Shown here one piece after another: positions 27,337 through 39,248 of a DNA stretch of 64,000 nucleotides (position 1 is the stretch's first letter; each line of letters begins with the position of its first letter). Both the position numbers and the translations under genes were made by a program. The DNA comes from Strongylocentrotus purpuratus (Eukaryota > Echinodermata > Echinoidea > Camarodonta > Strongylocentrotidae). The notes under the pieces are model-generated. The model was given only the letters and a program-made list of their open reading frames with translations, searched no databases and had not been told where the DNA came from. The stretch spans positions 2,087,178 through 2,151,177 of the forward strand of contig NW_022145605.1 of NCBI RefSeq assembly GCF_000002235.5, read 5' to 3'.

Positions 27337-27528
27337 CTTATATTCCTGTTCAGCGCTGCGTGGATTCACTTCATACTCGGGTAAGAACATAGCCTCACTC
27401 TGAGGCACCGGCCAGGTGGTCCTTGACGCCAGGTAAGGGTCTGTGAGCGAGACTACACTCCTTCTTCTCCTGGATGTCCGCGACCATATCCTCTGGAAGC
27501 TGTGGTCACTAGAACTCCGGCTTGGGAT
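27337..27528 (-). CDS. RSKR: RSKR exon 2: linker before kinase domain
   Basis: This 192-bp exon (64 codons, phase 0 at both ends) has acceptor CTCTGTCTTGCAG and donor AAG/GTAAGA. It encodes a Ser/Arg-rich stretch (RTSRRRRSVVSLTDPYLA) and then TTWPVPQSEAMFLPEYEV. From memory, human RSKR carries PEWPVPQ followed by LFLPEFPIRP at the same distance before its kinase domain, and this is the main basis for the name. The RRRRSVVS and RTS sites look like basic-directed phosphorylation sites (inference). The frame closes 12 bp past the donor, which supports this splice position. RSKR is an AGC-family kinase related to S6K/SGK, and I do not assert a substrate. Confidence 0.85.
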
Positions 27529-28144
27529 CTGCAAGACAGAGGAAAAAACAAGGGGATTGCATTTGGAGTCAATTATCTTTTGTTAACATGGAAACTATCT
27601 ACCTGCAGTGTTTCCCAAGTGACAGAAAATGACCTGGAATTAGGTGTAGTAAATTTTTAATTAATATTTCAAAGAAAATTATCATCAAAAGTTGTAAGAT
27701 TCAATCGTTCTCAATTCTAAGTCATTTGAATGAAACTGCACAGAACATATTACATTGAAACATTCGTCTGACACCTATTAAGGTATAATCCAAAATGATT
27801 CATAAAATTGACAGTATTCAGAATGATATTGATCTCTGTGATCTAACATGAATGTTGTTGCGAAACCTGTGCTTCCTGTCACAACTCAAAAGTTACTACT
27901 GTGAAAATAGATTCATTTGCAGATGAATCATGTCCGAGACACATTATTTGCTTTTGACAGCCAATAACTTAAGGCTTGTATATTCCTTCCCTGACATAGC
28001 AACAACTAAATTAAAGGAAACTCTCATCTGTGCTTGCAGAGATCATAAATAGAAGTGTCTTAAAATAATAAGTAATCAGGAGTTCTGGGATTTAGAAACA
28101 TTGATGAATGTGAATACATTGGTAAAGGGATCTTTTCTTTTGCT

Positions 28145-28170
28145 TCAAATTTTTTTTTTTTTTTTTTTAA
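28145..28170. repeat. poly(T) run
   Basis: About 20 consecutive T in AT-rich intron. It could be the poly(A) remnant of a minus-strand retrotransposed copy, but no body is recognisable. Confidence 0.6.
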
Positions 28171-28704
28171 ACAGCAGGTATGCAGGTTCACTTGTACCGT
28201 CCTCACAATAACATGTAATTTACAGTATATAGAATGCACTAGATAAACATGCACATATATTTGCCATCTAATTCATTCCAACTAGGAAGATTTGTCTAGT
28301 AGACACTCTTTTCAATTGATCTAGCAATGGTCCATCCAACTCGATGCGACAATTCCGGCTTCTCAATTTAAATCAATGAGGCAGGAAAGGAAATTGATTC
28401 TACATGTGCAGCGGATCAGTCAACTGTACAACTGGGTCGGTCATTTGGAAAGAATACAGCACTATCAATAAGTATGGGTGGAGAGGGCAAAGACAAATGC
28501 ACTTGTTATTTTTTTAAAGTCAATATTGGAAGTTATAGCAAAAGTGAAGGGTTTCATAAAACAGAGAATGGGTGAGAGCTACATGTCCAGGAAGGAGAAT
28601 TATACTGACATTCTGACAATTATTATTTAGGGGAAAATATAAAAGTAGAGATTAAACAATCTTAAGAAATATCTGTTTAATTTAGCTAAGTTATAATTGA
28701 TTAC

Positions 28705-28857
28705 CATAACCTTTCATGTATGTACCTTTCTTATTGCACTCTGTATAAATGTATCATGTACGTATTTCATCTTTTGCACAAGCTGCGCCTTGAGCATTTG
28801 ACTGTCAAGTGGATTTGGCGCCTTATAAATCTTATGTATTATTATTATTATTTATTA
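28705..28857 (+). mobile_element. non-LTR element 3' end with (ATT)n tail
   Basis: GGATTTGGCGCCTTATAAAT runs into CTTATGTATTATTATTATTA, the form taken by many invertebrate LINE/SINE 3' ends: a GCGC...TATAAAT sequence followed by a short microsatellite tail. No reverse-transcriptase coding is left. The left limit is uncertain. Confidence 0.5.
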
Positions 28858-30918
28858 AAGTATAATGAAATTAATTGAGAAATATAAGTAAAACTCTGGA
28901 TAAGGCAGTAGTTACATGAACTGCATATTATAAGCAATACAAAGTTAGAAGATGTAATAGTAGAACTATTTGAAAAGGAGGGTTAGTAGTAGTAGTAGTC
29001 GTAGTAGAAGTAGTAGTAGTACCCTATATATCAAGTTAAATTTGTATCCAAATTACTATGAAATCAAGTGTATTTGTTTAGTTTTACTTCAAACAAATCA
29101 ATTCTGATGGAAGTAGAACTGTGAGTGATTTAGTCTTATAGAAGGATATCCAGTCTGGAAGCCGACACTTACTCCTGTTTCCTACATCCACGTACAGTAG
29201 AAATCTATCAAGTTTGTTACTACAATGTAAACACAGCAAGACACCGCGAGTAACTCTCTCCCTAATTATAACGTGCACCTGATTTGACTGAATGAAAATT
29301 AGTGGGAAAACTAGTAGCAGATGTTACTGTTTCTTACATGTGATTGTATGTGAGGGTGACTATCAGAAGAAATAAACTACATAAACAGGTGTATATTACA
29401 CAGGTCAGGCCATGGAGAACTTGGAGTCACAAAATTATACAATAATGTACTGCACAAGAGGCATCTCAATGAAAAATACTTTATTTGCAAAATATTCTCT
29501 TTTCTCAACATCCCGAGTCTGCTGAAGAAAAAAAATCATAATTGCAGGCACCGCATTTCAATATCCATGAATGTAATTTGTCATCTTCTTTTAATCAAAG
29601 TAAATATCCATCATAATTGATAAGGTTAAAAATGATTAAATAGGAAACACACCTAATGAACTGTGAAATTGGAACGACTATAATGGTCAAAAGGAAGTAT
29701 AAACAGCTTACCGGTACCTGATTTCTCATGCATTATTTAATTGTTATCCGGATATGCATCTTTTATTAAAATTACAATAGAGTGATACAAACAAGTTTAC
29801 TGTTTGGCTTATTAATTGTCAAGCTGTATTCTGATATTAACAATGCCATGATCCTGAACAAATTGTACACTTGTTACAGTAGTTCCATAGACATACATAG
29901 TGGGGGAAGTCTTTTTAAATGTTATTTTAAAGAGAACAGAACTTAAATTGGCATTTATGCACCTACAGGTACATGTAAGACACCTCCTACTTTTTGAAGC
30001 ATTGTAATTACACTCCTACATATAATCCCCTTTAAAAGTGGGTGGAACAACAAGACTTTCATCCCCCCACCCCCCCCCCAACACTTTTTTCCACAAACAT
30101 ACTGAAACACGGTACTGTTACAATGTATGCAGTTTCTTTAACTAGACACAGCATGAACTCTCTAATGCACACTGCTAATGGTGGATTTACATTTTTTCCA
30201 GGATTGAAAAAACTGTAAAGCTCCACTCATAAATATGCTCAACCCTTCCTATCAGGGATAAGATCACAGTTGTATGCCCTAAAGCCAATTTCCTTTTTCA
30301 TAAACCTTTATATTATAATGCATACTGACATCAAACACAAATAATTGTAAAAGGTATAGAAAATTGAACAAATTCTGCAATCCCCTGTCAATTGTAGCAA
30401 AGATGTCAGGTAAAATTACAGCCCTGCAAGTGAACCCGTTTTTCAAATAGAGAGAAAAAGCTTTTCCATTAAGGTGTAGTATTGCATGGTACTTGCTACA
30501 AATTACAGGCATACAATACGCAGAGGTACTTCCAGGTACTTCCACTCTCTATATAATTGACAATTAAAATTCAATTCAAGTCACCTGTAGTCCTCATGTT
30601 TCATTCAATATTCAAGAGTTCTTGGGAATAATATAAATGTTTCTTTCTGGAAATGTTAAATGGACTGATATCAATCTCTCAAGAAGAGTAGTACCGGTAA
30701 TTGTAAATTTAGAGTATTATGGCACATGGGGGAGAAAAAAGTAGCTTCCTGCAAGAAAGGCTCTACAAATAATTATCTGTGTGTTATACAGACACTACAT
30801 ACATGTATATATCTTGTTTTGTTTTACTGCACCGTTCATCTTTTATTTTTTTTATTTTTTTTGAGGTGGTTAAGAACCTCAGGTTGACCATGAACAAGGC
30901 TTATATTAATCTTACACA

Positions 30919-31308
30919 TTAAAAGGATCGTTTAACAATGTTAAATCTGAGATGCACGGTCCTACGTGTTCTCAATATATGGTGTCACATTGAAGCCCTA
31001 AAAAAATTGCGCTTCAAAATGACCAAGAAGTGCCTCAAAAAATTAAAAACCTTTGAGTGACCGGTTTTACCATACTCGTTTTCTCCAATACAGGTAGACT
31101 GTAGTGTTACGAAAACCGTTTGGCAAACGCAAAATTTTATTTCGATTTTCAATCATAAATATCTTGATAATCAGACAGGCGATCGGCTTGTAAAAGTCAT
31201 GGGGCTCCTGACTGACCTAAAGGTTTATAATTATCATTGCAGCATGAGCTAAATCAAGGATTTTTTTTAAAGGATCTACAACAAAGTATTTAAACCGGAT
31301 CCCTTTAA
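30919..31308. mobile_element. 390-bp TTAA-bounded MITE, third family
   Basis: The left end reads TTAAAAGGATCGTTTAA. The right end in reverse complement reads TTAAAGGGATCCGGTTTAAA. Both start with TTAA. The interior is not coding. Confidence 0.65.
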
Positions 31309-31846
31309 GAGATATGTATGCACACATGATGAACAAATGGGAAGACCTACAAGAGCTACTCTTGTACGTTGTATAGAGAAAGTCTAATCATCTGGATTAG
31401 CAGGTGAAACTCCTGTAATGATAGGCTTTACCAGGTAAGCATGAAACTTCTTAAGGTGGTATTTTTCAATCCATACTTAACACAAATGTATTTGGCATCC
31501 CATTAGGTATTGTACATACTGTATATAAATTTATCTTTTTTTAAAGAAAAATCCCTTCTACATGACTATGAGTATGATGAGCGACACTACTTGTCAATTT
31601 CTCACCATGCAGGTCACATTGCTATTGGGCAATACTAAACCTGGTAATACATCTGGGTACACACACACGAACACATATTCATTTGAATGCATGACACAGG
31701 TGGTCAGATTAGAGAGGATATAAATATGGAAACTTGCTAGTTGCTCATTTGAACAGAAATGTGAGAATTGTTGGATTTGTATTTCAAAAAAGTGCACACG
31801 CAGTATGTCAAAACAATCACAAATTATCACAGACAGTATGTTCTCT

Positions 31847-31913
31847 CTGGAGCCAAAAGGGCACTAACTCTGTGTTCAACTATACATATAATACCGTTCT
31901 GGCTCCAAACATA
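31847..31913. mobile_element. hairpin family with CTGGCTCCAAAC end, third copy
   Basis: CTCTGGAGCCAAAAGGGCAC at the left and GTTCTGGCTCCAAAC at the right are inverted, with TAACTCTGTGTTCAAC inside. It matches the copies at 13232-13440. Confidence 0.55.
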
Positions 31914-32816
31914 CATTATTCTATTCAAAGCTGTCAGACTCTCAAACATTGAGTCATTTTCAATTTCCTAATTAAAATATATAAATAAATACACCTCATA
32001 AATTTAAATAATAGTATGATGCCACCATCATCTTACTTTCATGAGTCAATAGTGTTTCATTCACATTTTCACTTTTTCACTGGAATCATACACAGCAGTA
32101 TGCATTTCCATCATATTCTTGTTTTGAAAAGGTGTTAACACACCATGCACTATGCAGCTCTACCCAGAAATATCATTTCTTCTTCTTCTTTAAGATAATC
32201 TGCCTCCTTCAATACTGAAGATTCTTGCAAACGCCGTATACTCGGCCTGGACCTGGTTGGGGTATGTATGGGATATCATATATTTAATACAAAACTAATG
32301 AACACAGCCTATAATAAACTAATGAACACAGCCTATAATAAATTAATACAGCAATGTTGAATGTTGCTTCCCATTGCAAAAGAAATGTTATCAAAAAGAT
32401 TTGTAAACAAATATGACTCGGAAGTCTGGGACAAATTTCATAACCATTTCTATCCCTTGTCTCCTCCTCAATCTCACTCTCACTGAGTTCATTTTAATTT
32501 TAAGTAGACCTAGACTAAAGTAAAGACTAGACTTCTTGAATAAAAGGAAAGAGTATCATGATAAGTATGACGTGCTGTTCCATAGGAATATTCATACTCC
32601 ATAGCCTAGTTGAGCTCAAGAAGCTAGAAGTGGGCTTTGCTGAGGGCCAGAGTAGATGTCAGCGGCGCTTAGTAAAACCGTAGTACGAGCCTACCTGGCT
32701 CGGGTGGTCAACGGAACGTCAACAGCACTACCGGGCTAGCCTAGCGAGGGCGAGGTTACCAAACTCGGTGCTCGATTCAAGCATGAGTCACAAAAGAAAT
32801 GAACATAAATACATAC

Positions 32817-32879
32817 CGAACGTTGAGATTGCGAAGCAGATGATTGCCTACGTTGGCTCCGAGAATGTTTACCTCCCAT
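32817..32879 (-). CDS. RSKR: RSKR exon 1: start codon and myristoylation motif
   Basis: The coding part is 63 bp (21 codons), ending TCG/GTATGT in phase 0, which fits the phase 0 start of exon 2. The protein begins MGGKHSRSQRRQSS: Gly2 with Ser6 is the classic N-myristoylation pattern, and human RSKR also starts with MG. The start is well placed (AAAATGG, with A at -3 and G at +4). The first 21 residues are Ser/Arg/Gln-rich and probably disordered. Myristoylation together with basic residues would put the kinase at membranes (inference). There are 85 residues before ILH, somewhat fewer than I recall for the human protein. Confidence is lower than for exons 2 and 3 because the call rests on a short exon with matching phase. 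Confidence 0.75.
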
Positions 32880-33130
32880 TTTAGGTAATTAATTATATGC
32901 TGTTCTACATGATCACAAAGAATAAAGTTCACAACAGAATTGTGTCAGCAATATCAACAGTCACCTGTAACGTGGATAAACAAGATTGCTTCTACTGCAC
33001 TGGCGCGGCATTGTGTACAATGCATGCATGCATGCAGAATCGACAGTACACAGTAGTACGACCGGAAAGCGCGCGCTAGTCCTGAAAAGCGCGTTCACAT
33101 TACTGAAAACCACAACATCAATCTTGAATG
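32880..33130 (-). promoter_or_regulatory. RSKR: RSKR 5' UTR and probable promoter
   Basis: This lies just upstream of the RSKR start on the minus strand. It includes a GC-rich, CpG-containing segment (AAAGCGCGCGCTAG near 33066) and a TGCATGCATGCATGCA repeat near 33020. There is no clear TATA box. The promoter assignment is by position only. Confidence 0.4.
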
Positions 33131-33161
33131 AAAAATGGTGAGTGTGGGTGGGGTTCTAGGA

Positions 33162-33627
33162 CAATTATCCCCCGGTGGGGTCACTCAATGTGACTTCCGG
33201 ACCGCATGATCGTTACCAAAATCGCGGAAAAAGGGGTCAATTTCAAGCAATGTCCGCGGACAAAATATTACTCGAAATAAAGAAAATAGGGGTGCACAGG
33301 TGTCCCCGAAATTGATAAATAGGGTCAGGAAAAGGGAAAGAGAAAACCGGGAGGGAAAAGAGAAAACCGGGAAGAAAATTATCGGAGCCGAGTCTTGTCC
33401 TTGAAATATGGTAAAATAGGGGTAAATTTGCGAAAGTGTCCTAATACAATCTTATAAATAAGGGTATTCCAAAGTACGATTTTGTCCTTGTTTTGACGTA
33501 AAAAAGGGGGTTAAATTTCACAAAATGTCCTTGAAATTGACCGCAAAAGGGGTTATATGCATTGGTGGTAACGGTCATACGTGTCACTCTTTGCAGGGGA
33601 GTGACCCCACCGGGAATTATCCCCTTG
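33162..33627. mobile_element. MITE with GGTGGGGTCACTC inverted ends
   Basis: CAATTATCCCCCGGTGGGGT followed by CACTC at the left is inverted at the right as GAGTGACCCCACCGGGAATT followed by ATCCCCTTG. The interior has loosely repeated TGTCC...AAAAGGGGT motifs and no coding. It sits immediately upstream of the RSKR promoter region. Confidence 0.75.
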
Positions 33628-33642
33628 ACAAATTGACAATCA

Positions 33643-33667
33643 CCCCCCCCCCCCCCCCCCCCCCCCG
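33643..33667. repeat. poly(C) run
   Basis: About 24 C in a row. It is prone to sequencing and assembly length errors. Confidence 0.9.
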
Positions 33668-33770
33668 AGGACATACCCTGGAAAGTTACCCCTAGGGCCG
33701 GTGTGACCGCGCCGTTTGTCCTACCAGTTTCGTTTGTCCGTCGGACATTTTCTGCTCGCACGGATCCGAG

Positions 33771-33799
33771 GCACGGATCGTCCGAGGGACGATCCGTGC
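33771..33799. repeat. perfect 13-bp-arm hairpin
   Basis: GCACGGATCGTCC, a 3-nt loop GAG, then GGACGATCCGTGC. The arms match perfectly in a GC-rich stretch also containing CACGGATCCGAGG. Confidence 0.8.
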
Positions 33800-34311
33800 G
33801 GTTTGCTATCCGCACAGTCTGTCCTCATATTGTTTTACGTGTATATTTGATAAAAGGAAGCAACTCGGTAAATCATGTGGTAGACATTTTTTCTAGAAAT
33901 TACATTATAATAACTCTCTACAATTTTTTTAAAGCAAATGGGCCAGTCTTTTTGAAAGTAGAAGTGAATATTTTATTTAAAACCCCGGTTTAAAACCTTT
34001 ATTCTATGAATATCGGCCCCACAACTGTTGTAATCGATTATACTTTTGTACGTGGCTTCGTTCTTCAACCAACTCACTACTAGTATACTCGTGATCCAGG
34101 CCCCGCCCCCAAGTATTTGGGGGCGTTTCGAGGTTTAATGAAGGAGTTAAATGGGAAATAAAGTGATTAAAAATGTGGTTGAAAGTGAGTGGGGGGAGCA
34201 AGGGTGTCGATTTGTATCCGTGGTTGGGGGGATGATAGGTGCCAAAATATTTTCGGCAATGGATCAAAGCAATCAAGAGGTAGAAGCGTGTGGCAGGTTG
34301 CACCCCTCCCC

Positions 34312-35490
34312 AAGGGCGTAGCCAGGAGAGTTACAGAGCGCGCAAAGCGCGCTCCCTAGGGGGTTGGGTGCAGGGAGGGCCCTCCCCCGCGAAGAGCTGA
34401 AGCTTTGACGTTTCATTAACTTATTAGGGAAAGAAGACGATTCGTTGGACCGTTCTCGACTCTTAATCCTTGTTTGTATCAAGTTCCCCTTCCTCCGCGC
34501 GTTGCGCGGAAGCTCTGACGTTTTATTAGATTATATTATTGAAGAAAGAAGACGATTTCATGTACCATTCTCGACTCTTAATCCTTAATGTTTGAATCAA
34601 GCTCCCCTTCCTCGGCGCATAGCGCGGAAGCTCTGATGTTTCATTAGATTATTAAAGAAAGAAGACGTTTCGATGTACTATTCTCGACTGTTAATCCTTA
34701 TCTGAATTCAGTTTCCCCCCTCCCGCGCGCGGAAGCTTTGACGTTTCATTAAATTATTAGAGAAGGAAAACGATTCGTTGTATCGTGTCCATGTCTGAGT
34801 GCAATTCGCTCCCGCCCTCCCGCGCGGAAGCTTTGACGTTTCAATAAATTATTACTCTTAATCCTTGTCTGTATTCATTTTCGCCCATCCAGCGCTAAGC
34901 GCGGAAGCTTTATCGTTTCATTAAAATATTAGAGAAGGAAGACGATTCGTTGTACCGTGTCCTTGTTTGAGTGCAATTCGCCCCTGCCCTCCCGCTCGAA
35001 GCGCGGAAGCTTTGACGTTTCAATAAATTATTAGAGAAGGAAGACGATTCGTTGTACCGTGTCCTTGTCTGAGTGTAATTCGCTCCCGCGCGAAGCGCGG
35101 AAGCTTTGGCGTTTCAATAAATTATTAGAAAAGGAAGACGATTAGTTGTATCGTGTCCTTGTCTGAATTCAGTTTTTCCCCTCCCGCGCGAAGCGCGGAA
35201 GCTTTGACGTTTCATTTGTTTATTACTCTTAATCCACGTCTGAAATCACTTTCGCCCATCCCCCGCGTGGCGCGGAAGCTTTCACGTTTCATTAAATTAT
35301 TAGAAAAAGAAGATGATTCGTTGTATCGTGTTCTTTGACGTTTCATTTAATTATAACTCTTAATCCTAGTCTGAATTCAGTTGCCCCCCTACCGCGCAAA
35401 GCGCGGAAGCTTTGCCGTTTCACTAAATTATTAGAGAAAGAAGACGATTTGTTGTACTGTTCTCTATATTAATCCTTGTCTGATTTCAGT
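34312..35490 (+). repeat. array of about 100-bp GCGCGGAAGCTTT units, plus orientation
   Basis: It opens with AAGGGCGTAGCCAGGAG, which resembles the CAGGCGCGTAGCCAGG end seen elsewhere in the window. About ten diverged units of roughly 80-120 bp follow. Each carries GCGCGGAAGCTTTGACGTTT, then ATTATTAGAGAAAGAAGACG, then TTCGTTGTACCGT and TTAATCCTTGTCTGAATTCA. The same unit is found inverted at 40437-40950 and direct at 41400-42510. Open frames across it are chance. Confidence 0.85.
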
Positions 35491-35694
35491 TTCCCCACAT
35501 GATGTATGGAACGTTCGTTCGCAAATCTTTGCATGCACAGCCCGAGTGGATGGTAGCATGTTATTCCCCGGCAGTGCTTGTCGCAATAGCTTCTGGAAAG
35601 GAATTGTATAGTACTGTTAGTGTTAACGGCCACTATTTAGGCCCATTAGTGACTATATAAAATCGATATGCTCTTCCTGGCTATTTCTTCCTGG

Positions 35695-35744
35695 CTGTTG
35701 CAAACTGACATATTACCAATTGGTAATATGTCAGTTTGCAACAG
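35695..35744. repeat. perfect 50-bp palindrome without spacer
   Basis: CTGTTGCAAACTGACATATT followed by ACCAA is immediately followed by its exact reverse complement. The arms are 25 bp with no mismatch. It lies just beyond the array. Confidence 0.9.
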
Positions 35745-35749
35745 AAATG

Positions 35750-37960
35750 GAGAAACGCGAATTTTGTTGAAAATCATGTGATATCACGAACATTAATATG
35801 AAATACGCCAGTGACATAGGCCTACATCAGCTTTTCAATAAAACATAAATAAGTTGTGACATAATAATAATTCTCCAAAAATGAATTTTTTAAAGGAAAT
35901 ATCAGGAAATAAAATGAGTGATTTTTTTTAAAGGGTGAACGGAAACAACATAACAACTAGTGAACTATCTTATAAGTCATACTAATGTCCGAAAATCTTT
36001 CTCCTTGTCTCCGATCTCATCACGAATTTGTCACAGAGTTCATTTATGTTTACACTGTCCAGGATTGTCTGATGTTGCAGATTGCTACTTTTGCGCTTCG
36101 CGCTTAACATTTAGCTCGTTGCTTTTTAACGCTGCGTCTTTGCATCTGGCGCACTGCATTTCTATGATGCTGTTGATTGAACAAAGTGAATAAATTCATA
36201 AATTCCTGATGAAGCCGTATGAACGAGACTTCAATTTATTCTTGTCTCATATATACGGTTGTCTCATTTACTTCGTATATATGTATGTATTATGAAAATG
36301 AGATAACAAAATGTGTATATTGACGGTCATCTTGCAAGTAATATCCATTAACTACTCTTATCGGGCTCTCATCATTATTTTTTTTTAATTTTTTTTTAAG
36401 GTTAATTATTGGGGGATGATTGTACAGGCCACCCCCCCCCCCCCCCCCACCCACTTGAAATATTGGGGGGGGGGATATATCCCCCCCCCCCCCCCCCCCC
36501 CGGATCGACACCCATGCTCTCTCTCTCTCTCTCTTTCTTTCTCTCTTTTGCGGGTGGAAGGGGGAGGGGCCAAGGCCCACTCGCCCCACCCCCTGTATCC
36601 GCGCCTGGCAAAAGTAACAATTAAGTTTCCTTTATTTTAATTGTGAACCTCTTAAAATCGGCATTAATTTCATAACCTATATGGCGGTCGCGAAATTACA
36701 AGATCTTGGGGCAACGTACACGGTCAAAGGAACAAAGTGACAGAGCTTTCGAAAAATTCAACCCTCGAATAAAGTAATTTCTGATTTGATTTACAATGCA
36801 TATTTAATGGGGTATTATATTAATGTTTTTCTTCCTTTATTCCCCTCTCAAATGTCGTCCGTGGCCCTTGCCCCCTCTGTACATCCTATACACACTGGTG
36901 ACCAATACATTTTTTTTTAAACCATCAGCGTACTATACCGAACACGGAGTAAGCTTTTTAAACCATCATCAATTCTTAAGCTTTTTGAAATTTCGATCGG
37001 ATATTGCACCAAATTGATACGAATGATCTTTTTAGGTTAAAGTGGAAAAAACAAACAATAGTGGCCAAAACGGTGTAAATTTATCAAATACGATTGATTG
37101 TGTTTGAATCAGCACCCGCTTAATTTACATAGAATTCGGGTGCCGATCAAAACCTGTCCATCAATATTCATTGACTCTGAATAAAATTTCGAACTAATGT
37201 TGCCCTCCCCTCCTCCTCTTTAAAAAAATGATTCGATGGTCATGTTTGGACAAAAAGTGACCAATATGACCAGAGCGGCATGAGTATAGATTATATAAGA
37301 GTGGTATATTTGTGGATGCAGTGCAATATTTTACCAAGGGTGCTTATTGTTTTTAAAAATAATCTTCCCCACTATGAATTCTGATTAATTACATTACGAA
37401 CAACACATTTGAGTTTGTTACAGAGGTTAATCACATTAATGGCCAATTTTGGTCAAAGTGGGCAAATGACGGGAGTGCCTGGTCAAAATGGTGCAAAATT
37501 AATTTAATGGGGTGGATTTAATCTGGAATCAGCACCTATTTCTATATAATAGTTTGGTGTGCATGAAGCCTATATTAGTTCTGAGTGACACAAATGACAA
37601 TTTATTTGCCAAAAAGTGTCCAAAATAACCAACTTTAAGAGTTAGGTCATTAAGACATTGGAATCAGCATAAAGTGATTTACCTGAATCCCTTTCCCATC
37701 ATGGCAAATCTTGCTTGATTTGAGGCCAATCGAATTCCTCCATGCTTACTGAAATTTCGAGTTTGTTATTGAAATCGAGTGCATCATCAAAAAATGACAA
37801 TGGGTAAATGTGGCCAAATGTGGTGTGAACTGTGTAGTTCATGTAATGCTATGTTCTGCATGGTATAGGTGACATAATATAGGTCCACCAACCAGCCCAC
37901 ATATTGATGTCGAAACCCATGCACCCACTTCTGACTGAATATTTCGCCGGATTATGGTCA
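35750..37960. other. intergenic block, partly repetitive
   Basis: No gene is recognised. The part at 36410-36607 is listed separately. Between about 37030 and 37860, similar phrases recur in diverged form (GGTCAAAGTGG..., GGCCAAAA.GGTG..AAATT, GAATCAGCACC), suggesting an old, degraded tandem or dispersed repeat with spacing of a few hundred bases. Confidence 0.4.
36410..36607 (+). mobile_element. hAT-type right end with C/G-run and CT tract
   Basis: Poly(C) and poly(G) blocks are followed by (CT)n, then GCGGG...GGGGCCAAGGCCCACTCGCC and CCCTGTATCCGCGCCTG. This matches the right end of the complete element ending at 44221. The 8 bp after it (GCAAAAGT) is not found next to any left end I could see, so the rest of the element is lost or unrecognised. 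Confidence 0.5.
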
Positions 37961-37968
37961 AAAATATA

Positions 37969-38896
37969 CACTGTCGCTCATAAAGGTGGAATATTTTTTT
38001 TAAATTCCAATTTATGGAATTATTTTAAAAATAATTTAAAAATAATAGATCTAGATAATAGTATACATTCTCAGATTTTATTGATTAATAATTTGCCAAT
38101 GTGTGTTTTGCGTGACTGCTAAAGCATGTGTATCCTACTATGCTTATCAACTAGGGACCTATGCCCTTAAGTCATAAATGACAGTAATGAGATTAATGCC
38201 CCACAAAAGGGCACTAATATAGCACATCGACACGGTTTTGATCCTGGGGCTCACAGTTACGAGGCCATTGCTTTGTCACTGAACCATGACTGTACGCACC
38301 GGGGCTAGGGTAGGGGGCAGTTTCCATAAATTAAAAAAACCGCAGAAAATGCATTAAATTTTCAATAATTTATTGAATTTGACCCCGGTGCCTAACATAA
38401 AAAAAAATTATGTGTGCCCATGCCTTGAGCCATAATGCATGGCCGTCCAGAGTATTTTTTTATGTTGGGGATCGGGGTAAAATGCAATAAACTATTGAAA
38501 ATTTATTGCATTTTCTGTGTTTTTTTTTTATTTATGGAAACTGCCCCCTACCCTAGCCCCCGCTGCGTATAGTCATGGTTCAGTGACAAAACAATGGCCT
38601 CGTAACTGTGAGCCCCAGGATCAAAACCGTGTCGATATGCTATATTAGTGCCCTTTTGTGGGGCATTAATCCTCATTACTGTCATTTATGACTTGAGAAC
38701 GTAGGTCCCCTAGTTAATAAGCATAGTAGCATACACATGTTTTAGCCGTTCCTCAAAACACACATTGGCAAGTTATTATTCAATAAAATCTGAGAATGTA
38801 TACTATTATCTATATCTATTATTTTTAAATAATTTTTAAAATAATTCATTAAATTAGGGTAAAAACTAAAATATTCCACCTTTATGAGCGACAGTG
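37969..38896. mobile_element. 928-bp Tc1/mariner-like palindromic element
   Basis: It begins CACTGTCGCTCATAAAGGTG and ends with the inverse, CACCTTTATGAGCGACAGTG, with TA directly outside both ends, as expected for Tc1/mariner target duplication. The inverted arms run nearly the full length (about 380 bp each), including ACTAATATAGCACATCGACACGG-type text and a low-similarity centre near 38370-38480. There is no transposase; it is a long-arm MITE. A deleted relative lies at 51597-51752. Confidence 0.9.
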
Positions 38897-39248
38897 TAAT
38901 ACGAATGCCATTTTGGGCCATAAGTTACCATATGACCACATCGTGGTTGATCGATGGGGGTCAATCTGACCACTTTTTCTAGCATCATGCTGGGCACACT
39001 CTTACCCCTCTTAAATCTCCTTTGCTGACAATAACGATTGGAAAATGCAAATTCTGAAATCAACATGTTTACAAGTTATTGTCTCAAAGTAAGTGATGGG
39101 GATATATCAAAGGTACTAGATCACTTTAACATAGGAAACATTAAAAATCACTTGTAAAACTAATACTACGATTTATACCATATCTTCAAATATTAGTCTC
39201 ACCTCCCTGAATAAACTGACGGTGAACCGTGCATGTGCCCTCTATAGA

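Larger units (their letters stand above)
27529..32816 (-). other. RSKR: RSKR intron 1 (5.3 kb)
   Basis: The donor is TCG/GTATGT at 32816 and the acceptor TTGCAG at 27529. It contains a LINE/SINE tail, a TTAA MITE and a short hairpin, listed separately. The part next to exon 1 (about 32640-32800) is GC- and CpG-richer than the rest of the intron and may belong to the promoter region. The blocks 27540-28700, 28860-30910 and 31920-32640 show nothing recognisable. Confidence 0.75.
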
